A stretch of DNA of 64,000 nucleotides from Prevotella melaninogenica (GTDB lineage Bacteria > Bacteroidota > Bacteroidia > Bacteroidales > Bacteroidaceae): the NCBI RefSeq assembly GCF_018127925.1, contig NZ_CP072347.1:188501-252500 (forward strand). The letters are read 5' to 3'. Each line of letters opens with the position of its first letter. The first letter of the stretch is position 1. Below the pieces are notes generated by a model that saw only the letters and a list, made by a program, of their open reading frames with translations, ran no database searches and had not been told where the DNA came from. This document shows, in pieces, positions 14,632 through 22,534 of the stretch. A program made the translations under genes and the position numbers.

Positions 14632-14660
14632 GTTGCTCTAACCAACTGAGCTACAAGTCC
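14588..14660 (-). tRNA. tRNA with CAU anticodon (elongator Met; Ile2 possible)
   Basis: A 73-nt cloverleaf reading GGACTTGTAGCTCAG at its 5' end, with a CTCATAA anticodon loop, GGTTCAAGC T-loop region and CTGGTCC acceptor strand. No CCA is encoded. Acceptor pairs are mostly Watson-Crick, so it is not the initiator (which is at 29,342). A CAU elongator can be Met or lysidine-modified Ile, and sequence alone does not settle it. It is the integration target of element 2 and probably also of element 1. Confidence 0.9.
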
Positions 14661-14784
14661 TGAATTTCGTGAATTCGGCTGCAAAGATAATGAAATAAAT
14701 GGAAAAAAGAGAAAGGACGATAAGGAAATTTAATGTTTTAACACATTTTGTTTGCCCAAACATGGGTTTATGGGTGATTTGGAG

Positions 14785-14880
14785 TACCTTTGCAAGAAAG
14801 TAGACATGGCTTTGTAACAAGGTGGGACTATCTTTTCAGGAGGCTTAACATCGCCTGCAGAGAATGGAAATTACCTTTAC
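14785..14880 (+). promoter_or_regulatory. Two near-identical promoter-like motifs before ribF
   Basis: TACCTTTGCAAGAAAGTA at 14,785 and TACCTTTACAAGAAAGTA at 14,873 are almost perfect copies 88 bp apart; both begin with a -7-like box. The first is a full TAnnTTTG match. The second overlaps the short leader of ribF. Confidence 0.45.
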
Positions 14881-14911
14881 AAGAAAGTAAACGAACTATA
14901 AGACAAGAGGA

Positions 14912-15883
14912 TTGAATACAATATATATTAAGCGAGATGAGACGCATGAATTAGTAGAACAGGTTGCAACCATAGGATTCTTTGATGGGGTGCATCGTGG
15001 ACATCAGTTCCTGATTAGTCGTGTCATTGACGAGGCAGAGCGGTCAGGAATGGCATCGGCAGTCATCACCTTCGACCGACATCCGCGTCAGGTGCTGCAG
15101 GCTGACTACCAACCAGAACTGCTGTCAACACTCGATGAGAAGCTACTTCTGCTCTCAAAGACACATGTTGACAATAGTTTCGTACTGCATTTCGATGCTT
15201 CGTTGGCTGCGCTCTCAGCTCATGACTTCATGCAAGAGGTGTTATGCAAACAGCTGAACGTAAAGAAACTCATCATTGGCTACGACAACCGCTTCGGACA
15301 CAACCGCTCTGAAACTTTTGAAGACTATGTTCAGTATGGCAAGGAAATGGGTATTGAGGTCATTCGTGCCGATGCCTTCCTGCCAAATGATGAGAAAGTG
15401 AGTTCTTCAATCATCAGAAATGACCTCCGCACGGGCAATATTGAGGCTGCCAACCGCCTTTTAGGCTATCCTTATACGATAGAGAGTCGCATCGTGAGTG
15501 GCTATCAGAATGGGCGCAAGATGGGTTTCCCAACAGCCAATCTCGATGTGAATGGTTGCCAACAGCTGCTCCCTGCAAGTGGTGTCTATGCGGTCATGGT
15601 GCGCTTGAAAGATTCTGTTGGATGGAAGCGAGGGATGATGAACATTGGGCATCGACCTACTTTCAATGGCACAACCACCTCGATAGAGGTCAATCTCTTT
15701 AATTTCACAGGAAATCTCTATGGACAGGAACTCCTTGTAAGTTTTATTAGTAAGATAAGAGATGAGCATAAGTTTGACTCTTTAGAAGCCTTAGCACAAC
15801 AGCTGAAGCAAGACAAAGAGCAAATTAATCGATTGTTTGATGAGACTTATCACATACAAGAGAATATTATTAATACACCCTAA
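14912..15883 (+). CDS. ribF: Bifunctional riboflavin kinase/FAD synthetase
   Basis: A 323-aa enzyme that phosphorylates riboflavin to FMN and adenylates FMN to FAD in the cytoplasm. The N-terminal adenylyltransferase domain shows GFFDGVHRGHQFLI (about residues 22-35), and VSSSIIRNDLRTG occurs near 163-175. The C-terminal flavokinase domain begins near 180, with NGRKMGFPTANLD as the nucleotide/flavin motif and ASGVYAVMV after it. The start is a TTG at 14912; no ATG exists before residue 53, so TTG is the likely initiator. Length is normal. It is followed 11 bp later by the CPBP protease gene and they may be cotranscribed. Confidence 0.95.
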   Translation: MNTIYIKRDETHELVEQVATIGFFDGVHRGHQFLISRVIDEAERSGMASAVITFDRHPRQVLQADYQPELLSTLDEKLLLLSKTHVDNSFVLHFDASLAALSAHDFMQEVLCKQLNVKKLIIGYDNRFGHNRSETFEDYVQYGKEMGIEVIRADAFLPNDEKVSSSIIRNDLRTGNIEAANRLLGYPYTIESRIVSGYQNGRKMGFPTANLDVNGCQQLLPASGVYAVMVRLKDSVGWKRGMMNIGHRPTFNGTTTSIEVNLFNFTGNLYGQELLVSFISKIRDEHKFDSLEALAQQLKQDKEQINRLFDETYHIQENIINTP

Positions 15884-15894
15884 GATTCGCAGAA

Positions 15895-16722
15895 ATGAAC
15901 AATAAAAACGTTTTGAGCGCAACGCTCTATGTCATCTTATTTGTTTCACTTTTCATCTTGATACAAAGTCTTTCTTTCGAGGGAGGTAAGCATCTTGTAA
16001 GCCTACTTGGAGGGGCTAAGGCTGCTGATGGGGATTATCTAACGAAAAATGGTGAGACTCTTGCCATAACGGCAGTCATCAGTAGTCTTGCAACTTTTAT
16101 TCTTTTCATCGCTACAAAGTGGGCACCTGTATCTGGTAACTATTTGAAGACGCGTCCTTGGGCTGTCCTCATGTGGTCGGCTCTCATAGCTTTAGGTTCG
16201 ATACTCCCACTGCAATTCCTTGCAGAGAAGATTAATCTAACGATGCCAGCGGGCACAGAAAAGATGTTTGAAAGTATCATGAAGGTGTCTTGGGGCTATG
16301 TAGCCTTAGGAATGATGGTGCCCATCGCTGAGGAGATTGTCTTCCGTGGTGCTATTCTACGTGTACTGCAAAACGCCTTGGACGAACGCAAACGATGGAT
16401 TGCCATTGTCATTTCAGCCCTTATCTTCGGTATTATCCATTTCAATTTAGCACAAGGCTTACACGCTTTTTTGATTGGTCTGCTATTGGGTTGGCTCTAT
16501 TCGAAAACGGGTAGTATTCTGCCAGGTTTCGTATTTCATTGGGTGAACAATACGGTGGCTTATCTTATGTTCAACCTCATGCCACAGATGAACGATGGAA
16601 AACTCATCGACTTCTTCCACGGCAACGACCACATGATGTATGCTGGTTTGTTCTTCTCACTGTGTATCTTCATTCCTTCGTTGCTGCAGTTAATAGGAAG
16701 GATGCCAAAGGGGAAGAAATAA
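15895..16722 (+). CDS. CPBP family intramembrane glutamic endopeptidase
   Basis: A 275-aa polytopic membrane protein with about seven to eight hydrophobic helices. The family motifs are EEIVFRGAIL (motif 1, residues about 149-158), HFNLAQGLHAFLIG (motif 2, about 182-195) and FHWVNNTVAYL (motif 3, about 215-225), giving the Glu-Glu-Arg/His/His-Asn residues used by Rce1-type (CAAX/Abi) proteases. Substrates in bacteria are mostly unknown; roles in bacteriocin self-immunity and prenylated-protein processing are described for relatives. It starts at ATG 15,895, just after ribF. Confidence 0.9.
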   Translation: MNNKNVLSATLYVILFVSLFILIQSLSFEGGKHLVSLLGGAKAADGDYLTKNGETLAITAVISSLATFILFIATKWAPVSGNYLKTRPWAVLMWSALIALGSILPLQFLAEKINLTMPAGTEKMFESIMKVSWGYVALGMMVPIAEEIVFRGAILRVLQNALDERKRWIAIVISALIFGIIHFNLAQGLHAFLIGLLLGWLYSKTGSILPGFVFHWVNNTVAYLMFNLMPQMNDGKLIDFFHGNDHMMYAGLFFSLCIFIPSLLQLIGRMPKGKK

Positions 16723-16825
16723 GCAGCTTTCCTATAAAGACATCTAATAGAATAAGCGCATAGGAAAAGGGACGATAACGCCTATCCTCTCATATCCCTA
16801 CCCTCTTTTAGAAGCCTGTTAAGGC

Positions 16826-16869
16826 TTAACACCAGATGTGCGAACGCTTAGCACCTTATGTGCGGAGCC
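16826..16869 (-). repeat. 22-bp repeat array, locus 1
   Basis: Two full 22-bp units with a third partial one after them, in the reverse orientation to the arrays at 26,717 and 36,605. Each unit holds a dyad GCAC-N4-TGTGC or a close variant. It lies in the 277-bp spacer between the convergent CPBP and HMA genes, which holds no other gene. Confidence 0.7.
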
Positions 16870-16926
16870 TCCGCACCACTCTATGATACTATTCCTTTAT
16901 TATATAAACGATAGAGATTAAACAAG

Positions 16927-16971
16927 AATCGACCATCACATAGGCTGTTGAGAGCCATGTAATGGTCGATT
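16927..16971. terminator. Bidirectional hairpin between convergent genes
   Basis: AATCGACCAT pairs with ATGGTCGATT and, inside it, GGCT pairs with AGCC and ACAT with ATGT. It lies between the CPBP gene (plus) and the HMA gene (minus). The T content after it is modest on both sides. Confidence 0.55.
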
Positions 16972-16999
16972 ACTTACTTATAGACTTTACTGTTAGCGA

Positions 17000-17329
17000 T
17001 TACATATTCTCGCACTCCTCGTTCTCATGAACAGGGATTTTTGCCTCCTTTGTCGTCTTTTCTGCCTTATAACCAAACTTCTCAAAAGCCTTCTGAAGCT
17101 TTTCTTCATTGGTCTTCTGAGCATCGTAGGTTACATATACCTTCTGTTCTTCTACACTTGTCTTAATCTCCTTCACACCCTTTGCAAAGCGGAGGTTGTT
17201 CTTTACTTTCGCCTCACAGTTAGCGCAGTGCATCTGTGGAGTTGTAGTGAAGATAACTGTCTTAATGTCTTTGGCTGTTGCAATCATAGCTACCATGAGC
17301 ATCAGCATTGTGAAAATAGTTTTTTTCAT
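17000..17329 (-). CDS. Periplasmic heavy-metal-associated (HMA) domain protein
   Basis: A 109-aa protein with a signal peptide (MKKTIFTMLMLMVAMIATA) and one HMA domain. The metal loop MHCANCE (Cys36 and Cys39 approximately) is followed by the beta-alpha-beta-beta-alpha-beta pattern ending FEKFGYKAE. It ends in a Glu-rich tail. HMA domains bind Cu(I) or similar soft metals between the two Cys. It lies 95 bp downstream of a TonB-dependent receptor gene and is probably cotranscribed with it, which suggests a copper-handling partner for an outer-membrane transporter. Confidence 0.88.
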   Translation of the reverse strand: MKKTIFTMLMLMVAMIATAKDIKTVIFTTTPQMHCANCEAKVKNNLRFAKGVKEIKTSVEEQKVYVTYDAQKTNEEKLQKAFEKFGYKAEKTTKEAKIPVHENEECENM

Positions 17330-17424
17330 AATTGTTCTTTGTTTGTAGGAGACGTCCGAAAGCGTGTTTCAAGACGTCTCTCTGTGTTGTCGTTTATGTT
17401 ATTCTATTGTGAATGAATCAATGT

Positions 17425-19473
17425 TTACTGTCGTTTACCGAGGTTCAGACGGATACCAACGTATGCCATTGCACCCTCTACAGGACCATAGACCATTGTT
17501 GGTTCGAAGCTGTTAGCCCACGGATTTTGATAGCCAATGATAGGATTCTTCTGCTTGTAATTGGTAAGGTTTTCCCCACCAATATAAAGAGAGAAGTTGC
17601 GGAAGTAGCGTGTCACCTGACCGCTAAGCTGTCCGTAGGCCTTATAGCTGCCCGCCCATGAGCGTTCGCCCGATGCTAAGGTGTAAGATTCTGGCATTCT
17701 ACCACCTCCGTTCAAGGCTGCAGTAGCATCAAACTGCCAGAGTCCTAAAGGTGTTTTATAGCTGAGCGTCAAGAGTCCTTTGTAACGACTCTGCAGTGGT
17801 TTCCACATCAGTTTTCCTCCATACGTCGCCTTAACGAGGTTATATCGGTAGGCTGCTCCCAGCTCAAGACCCTTGAACAAAGGATAAGAAGCTTCGATTT
17901 GGAAGGTATGCGAGAAGCTCTTTCCATTGAGATTGGTGATGTGCAGCTCCTGTGGATTACTATCATAGTCAATCAACATCTGTGAAAGGAAGTGCGTGTA
18001 ATAGTAATCAGTATTGATTTTCAGCATCTTATTTCCTATTGGAATGTTGAAATTAAGACTCGCACCATAGTTCCATGCAGCCTCTTGATCGAGCTTATCG
18101 ATGATAAGTCGGCGGCCCGAAGCCATGAGGTAATTGTTCTCAGCCAGTGCGTGCGGACTGCGATAGCCCTTACCTGCAGAGAGGCGAAGGGTCAGGAAGT
18201 CGGCTGGTACCCATTTCAAGTGGAAGCGAGGAGTGAAGAACGTACCGTAAACATTGCTATGGTCGACACGCAATCCTGCCATAGCGATGAATCGACTATG
18301 CAGGTTATAGGTGTACTGAACGTATGCGCCAGGTGTTGTCTCACTCTCAATGCCACGTGTGAGTGGGTAGAGATTACCGTAATCGGCAGGGATAGCCGTT
18401 GCAGGGAGCGTCAGACGCTGATGCAAGTAATCATGGTTGAGGCTCAAACCAGCAGAGAGATTGTGCTCATCGGTGAAGTTTGTCTCAAACATAAGTGATG
18501 CATAAGCATTCTTCTCGTTGACATCATACTGCTTAATACCATATTGCGCCTGCTGCTTGTGCATAGATACATTACCCATCAAAGCGATGTTTGTGGCGTG
18601 TTCCTTATTGAGAACAAAGGCATGTTTCATATAAGCCTCGTAGCGGTCGGTGCCGATATCAATGCGATAAGGATTCGTTGCAGCAGCATGAGGAGTCTGA
18701 CCACTCATGCGGTCTTCCTTCAACAGCGACAAACCTGCATGTAAAATATAATCGCCCTGCTTCCAAAACCAACGGTTCTGCAGGTTGTATTGTCTCACCT
18801 TTGGGGCATCTTGGAATCCGTCTCCATTGCCATCATGATGTCTCCAGTTGTTTTCATAGTGGGCAAGGATTTCCGTACTGAGGTTCTTGTTGCCATTGAT
18901 ATGAATGTTACCATCCGCATTTGCCTCGAATTTACCCATCGTACTGCCATAGAGGTTGACGCTCATACCTGTTGGATCTTCAGGTTTAACGTATTCCACA
19001 TTAATCTGACCTGTCATCGCTTCGTAGCCATTCTTGACGGATGTATTACCCTTACTCACCTGCATACTCTTCATCCAACTGCCTGGTACATAGCCCAAAC
19101 CATAAGGGAGAGCAGCACCACGAAAGTTAGGAAGGTTCTCTGTCAACATCTGAACATATGTACCACTAAGACCAAGGAGTTTGATTTGTTTGGCACCCGT
19201 TGTCGCATCTGAGTAGTTTACATCTACTGAAGCGTTGTTGACAAAGCTCTCACCAAGATTACAGCAAGCAGCCTTGAAGAGTTCGTCACGTAGGATGTCT
19301 TTACCGTTGATGGCTCCAGCTAATGAGCGCACAGAGGCCCTTCGCGTTGTAACGGTCACGTTATCCAGTGTCTGGTCTTTTAGGGTTGCGGTCGAGTCGA
19401 CTGCATTTTGCTGTGCGGTAGCAGGTAGAACAGACAGCAAGGTCAGTCCTGCTAAATATATAATTTTATTCAT
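17425..19473 (-). CDS. TonB-dependent outer-membrane receptor, probable metal (copper) type
   Basis: A 682-aa receptor with a signal peptide (MNKIIYLAGLTLLSVLPATAQ), an N-terminal plug (KQIKLLGLSGTYVQMLTENLP, SWMKSMQVSKGNTSVKNGYE, GQINVEY) and a 22-strand-type barrel ending in an aromatic-poor but typical last strand (AMAYVGIRLNLGKRQ). No carboxypeptidase-like domain or SusD partner is present, so it is not a SusC. Flanking genes encode an HMA protein and a Cys/His-rich secreted protein, a set often associated with copper or other transition metals in Bacteroidota. The plug holds a CC pair (KAACCNLGESF), which is common in this receptor type. Confidence 0.88.
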   Translation of the reverse strand: MNKIIYLAGLTLLSVLPATAQQNAVDSTATLKDQTLDNVTVTTRRASVRSLAGAINGKDILRDELFKAACCNLGESFVNNASVDVNYSDATTGAKQIKLLGLSGTYVQMLTENLPNFRGAALPYGLGYVPGSWMKSMQVSKGNTSVKNGYEAMTGQINVEYVKPEDPTGMSVNLYGSTMGKFEANADGNIHINGNKNLSTEILAHYENNWRHHDGNGDGFQDAPKVRQYNLQNRWFWKQGDYILHAGLSLLKEDRMSGQTPHAAATNPYRIDIGTDRYEAYMKHAFVLNKEHATNIALMGNVSMHKQQAQYGIKQYDVNEKNAYASLMFETNFTDEHNLSAGLSLNHDYLHQRLTLPATAIPADYGNLYPLTRGIESETTPGAYVQYTYNLHSRFIAMAGLRVDHSNVYGTFFTPRFHLKWVPADFLTLRLSAGKGYRSPHALAENNYLMASGRRLIIDKLDQEAAWNYGASLNFNIPIGNKMLKINTDYYYTHFLSQMLIDYDSNPQELHITNLNGKSFSHTFQIEASYPLFKGLELGAAYRYNLVKATYGGKLMWKPLQSRYKGLLTLSYKTPLGLWQFDATAALNGGGRMPESYTLASGERSWAGSYKAYGQLSGQVTRYFRNFSLYIGGENLTNYKQKNPIIGYQNPWANSFEPTMVYGPVEGAMAYVGIRLNLGKRQ

Positions 19474-19630
19474 TTCGTTTGATTTTCAGTTGTTATTTAA
19501 AATTTATAAAGCCTGTGTGGTATCAGAATGGGAAACATACTGATACGACTTTTAGCCCGAACACACTTGTGTAACAGGTACGATAAACCTTCTGTTGCCC
19601 ATTTCATGAGGAACAGAAAACAACCAAAAA

Positions 19631-20011
19631 TCAAATGATAAGTGTCGTAAGTAATCGGAGATATTGGCGTGGCGGACTATGCCAGAGCAACGACAATAAC
19701 CTCTCTGGTGCCTTTGTTAAAACAGGCAAAGGCAATAATTGACAATCACTTACGAATTGTGGGAGAAGAGAAAGCTGTATTGGCTGAATGTGATAAAAAT
19801 CATTGTGCACCATATTTGTGGGCGACAAGCTTTTCACCTCAATCTTCATGCAATGTTTTACATCGTTATCATTGCAATGACCTTTATCCTCCATCTTAGC
19901 AACAGACACATTGCCAGTATGTGCGCACACCACTGTCATGATGCCCGAACCACTCCATACTATCATCGTTGACAATAGAAGGGATAGTAATATGTCTATC
20001 GTTTTTCTCAT
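19631..20011 (-). CDS. Small secreted Cys/His protein, HYC_CC_PP family
   Basis: A 126-aa protein with an N-terminal signal segment (TIDILLSLLLSTMIVWSGSG), an early Cys (VVCAHTGN), a conserved-looking CNDNDVKHCMKIEVKSLSPT region and a Pro-rich end (LLSLLWHSPPRQYLRLL). This pattern fits the small HYC_CC_PP proteins found upstream of metal-linked TonB receptors in Bacteroidota. It lies 157 bp upstream of the receptor gene. A hairpin-forming GTATCAG/CTGATAC pair (19,521-19,547) lies in the spacer. Function is unknown; metal binding is plausible from Cys/His content. Confidence 0.7.
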   Translation of the reverse strand: MRKTIDILLSLLLSTMIVWSGSGIMTVVCAHTGNVSVAKMEDKGHCNDNDVKHCMKIEVKSLSPTNMVHNDFYHIQPIQLSLLPQFVSDCQLLPLPVLTKAPERLLSLLWHSPPRQYLRLLTTLII

Positions 20012-20022
20012 AAACTTGGCAA

Positions 20023-20050
20023 CAAAGTTAGATAATTATTAGTAACTTTG
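20023..20050. promoter_or_regulatory. Back-to-back divergent -7 boxes
   Basis: CAAAGTTA (20,023-20,030) and TAACTTTG (20,043-20,050) form a perfect 8-bp inverted repeat with a 12-bp centre. Each arm is a -7 box for one direction: leftward to the metal cluster (ATG at 20,011, so a very short leader) and rightward to the lysozyme gene (ATG 20,073). Confidence 0.55.
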
Positions 20051-20072
20051 CAAAGATTTTAAATTTATTTTA

Positions 20073-21803
20073 ATGTTCAACTACCGCCCTTCAAGGCGAA
20101 GCCTGTATGTAGGAGGGGGCATTTTGCTTACTCTTCTACTCTTATATATTATCTTTCGTTGTCTGCCTCCTTCACAAGAGGAGGTGGATAAGAGTGCTGT
20201 GACCATTCGTCAGGAGGCTTATTACACGTTAGAGGCTGATGGTAAGCCCCTTGTATACTTTGCTGATTATGTCGACTCAGCCTTTGTGGGTGGCTCTATC
20301 AATAAAGATTCAATTCATACACGCAGCATCACGCAACGTGGTTATTGGGTGAACCAGCTGCCCGTAGTGCCTTCTTGCCACGGACGTATTCTCATTCGGT
20401 GGAATTACAAACCCTTAACAATCGTCAACTTAAAAGGAAAAGGGGTGCTAAGGCTTGTTCGTCAGACGATGGCTCAGATGGATTCGGAGTTAGACGGATT
20501 GCAAACGAAGAGCAACGAGATGGGTTATTATCTTCGTGTACATAGCGTTCAGGATTACGGATATAACAAGATTGCGGAATATCATACTGAGGTGGTGCAG
20601 CAGATGGATTCACTTCGTCGGATGATGAAGGTGTTGGATTCTCTCTCTACTTCTTCTGCCCAGCTGCGCATTCGACAGCAAAATCGCTATGCTATTCAGA
20701 CTTCCTCTAAGAAGGCGAAACCTACTGTTTGCAACCGTTTGGAAATAGATAAGAAGAACGATTGTGTACTCCTGCAAACCGAAAATAAAAGAACGCCAAT
20801 TCGCTTGATTACTCGCTTGCAGAAAAGTGGGGCGATAGATGCACTAAATGCATACTATAAGACCCACGCAGCTACTATCAGCAGCCTTGCAAAGGGCATT
20901 CGTATTGCTGGCGGACGATATGAGGGTGAGAGCCAGAAGAACGTTCCGAATGGTTATGGAAAGTACTATGGCGACGATGGCAGCTTCTATGACGGACATT
21001 GGAAGGACGGAAAACGCGACGGCTTTGGCATCTATGTTGCGCCACACGAGTATCTGCAAGTGGGTGAATGGAAGGCGGATGTGTTTAAAGGTGAACGTCT
21101 TACATACACCTCCGACCGTATCTATGGCATCGACCTCTCACGTCATCAGCACGAGAAGAATAATAAGGTGTATCACATCTATTGGAACAAACTACGCATC
21201 ACCGACCTCGGTACGCTGAGTACGAAGACAATCAAGGGGAAGGTGGATTATCCTGTTTCCTTCGCTTACGTGAAGTCTACGGAGGGTTGTACGGTGCTAA
21301 ACGCTTATTACGAGGCTGATTACAAGGCAGCACGTGCGCATGGTATTCGAACAGGTACCTATCATTTCTTTTCTACCATGTCACCAGGTGCAGCACAAGT
21401 AGCCTATTTCCTCAAGTGTAGTAAGTTTAATAAGGGCGACCTACCACCAGTCTTAGACGTTGAGCCGACCGATGCGCAGATTGTTGCGATGGGTGGAGCG
21501 GAGGTGATATTCCGCAATATTCGTGCGTGGATGAGTCTTGTGCAGAAGCGAACAGGTAAACGCCCTATCCTTTATATCAGTCAGACTTTTGCCAACACTT
21601 ACATGCCATTGGCACCCGATTTGGGCGATAACTACCACATATGGATAGCCCGCTATGGTGAGTATAAACCCAACTTCAAATTGGCTTACTGGCAGTTAAG
21701 TCCTGATGGTAAGGTGCGTGGCATCCATGGCGATGTCGACATCAACGTCTTCAATGGCTATCGCAACCAGTATGAGGAGTTCCTTAAACGCCATTGCTTC
21801 TAA
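20073..21803 (+). CDS. Membrane-anchored MORN-repeat GH25 lysozyme
   Basis: A 576-aa protein. An N-terminal anchor (YVGGGILLTLLLLYIIFRCL) is followed by a coiled, charged region to about residue 230. MORN-like repeats follow near 280-325 (GYGKYYGDDGSFYDGHW, GFGIYV), then a GH25 muramidase domain from about 347 to the end. Catalytic features are IYGIDLSRHQ (Asp), SFAYVKSTEG and VLDVEP (Asp-x-Glu, about 460-464), plus the closing DVDINVFNG. GH25 enzymes cleave the MurNAc-beta-1,4-GlcNAc bond of peptidoglycan. The anchor suggests action in the periplasm, perhaps in wall remodelling. MORN plus GH25 is a Bacteroidota-type architecture. Confidence 0.9.
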   Translation: MFNYRPSRRSLYVGGGILLTLLLLYIIFRCLPPSQEEVDKSAVTIRQEAYYTLEADGKPLVYFADYVDSAFVGGSINKDSIHTRSITQRGYWVNQLPVVPSCHGRILIRWNYKPLTIVNLKGKGVLRLVRQTMAQMDSELDGLQTKSNEMGYYLRVHSVQDYGYNKIAEYHTEVVQQMDSLRRMMKVLDSLSTSSAQLRIRQQNRYAIQTSSKKAKPTVCNRLEIDKKNDCVLLQTENKRTPIRLITRLQKSGAIDALNAYYKTHAATISSLAKGIRIAGGRYEGESQKNVPNGYGKYYGDDGSFYDGHWKDGKRDGFGIYVAPHEYLQVGEWKADVFKGERLTYTSDRIYGIDLSRHQHEKNNKVYHIYWNKLRITDLGTLSTKTIKGKVDYPVSFAYVKSTEGCTVLNAYYEADYKAARAHGIRTGTYHFFSTMSPGAAQVAYFLKCSKFNKGDLPPVLDVEPTDAQIVAMGGAEVIFRNIRAWMSLVQKRTGKRPILYISQTFANTYMPLAPDLGDNYHIWIARYGEYKPNFKLAYWQLSPDGKVRGIHGDVDINVFNGYRNQYEEFLKRHCF

Positions 21804-22056
21804 GATTGGAGAGTCGAAGAATGAACAGATAACATAAATTTGTTTACAGACAGGTTTAATATGATTGAGTATATTGTAATGTGAAGACCACCTGCTATAG
21901 ATGATAAGTCACGTGGAGACACGGAGTTGAAGTGAGAATGACTAATATGGGTGCGTAGACTCAAAGAGCCATGAAGCCTTATGCACACTTTCTCTCCGTG
22001 TGATTTATTTATTACCCAAAACCTGTTTTGTAAAGAAAGTTCAAAACTTGAAAATC

Positions 22057-22160
22057 AAAAGGGCGTTAATTGTATTCGAATTAACGCCCTTTTGGCTTGC
22101 AAAAGGTGCCCTTTAAGCCCCTTACTAACGCCCTTTTGAAGTCCAATTAAGCACCTTTTG
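22057..22160. repeat. ~100-bp intergenic repeat, copy 1
   Basis: Starts with a 15-bp inverted repeat (AAAAGGGCGTTAATT ... AATTAACGCCCTTTT), followed by the common core GCTTGCAAAAGGTGCCC ... CAATTAAGCACCTTTTG, whose ends pair (CAAAAGGTGC/GCACCTTTTG). The same family occurs at 29,734, 46,069, 51,306, 56,951 and 59,448. It sits in the gene-free stretch 21,804-22,534. Confidence 0.8.
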
Positions 22161-22322
22161 GAAACCACCTTTGCAACTTCCTGATAACAAAAGACTTACA
22201 AAGGTGTCAGATTTGCATGTTTTTAGCTCAATTCCCAGTCTCCTCCTTGCTCATTTTGTAAACATATTTCCAATCCTTACCACTTAATTTAAATCTCACA
22301 CAGAGCCACGGAGCATTAAATA

Positions 22323-22438
22323 CTTTGAACTTTGAACATTGAACTTTGAACTTTTTGATTTGTGATTCATCTCATTAAGGATTGAACTTTCCTAACAATG
22401 GTAATCATAATTATGAATTCTGAATTTTGAATTATGAA
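22323..22438. repeat. Two heptamer arrays, CTTTGAA and TTATGAA types
   Basis: 22,323-22,357 contains five 7-bp units of type CTTTGAA; 22,411-22,438 contains four of type TTATGAA. The units keep strict 7-bp register with internal substitutions. Nothing else is recognised in this spacer besides repeat copy 1 and the terminator at 22,449. Confidence 0.75.
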
Positions 22439-22448
22439 TTAAAAAAAG

Positions 22449-22489
22449 GGCTGATAAGCTGTGAGGATAACCCTCACAGCTTATCAGCC
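22449..22489 (-). terminator. Terminator of the GH20 gene
   Basis: A perfect 18-bp stem starting GGCTGATAAGCTGTGAGG, 5-nt loop, then CTTTTTTT on the minus strand, 46 nt after the GH20 stop codon. Confidence 0.93.
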
Positions 22490-22534
22490 GAATATAATTT
22501 AGCTTGTATTAGACGGTACTAATACGCTTTAAGA

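Noticed and set aside
19474-19630. Cobalamin or other riboswitch before the TonB receptor gene
   Set aside because: A GTATCAG/CTGATAC hairpin exists, but no conserved core of a known riboswitch was found; the metal-type context also does not require one.
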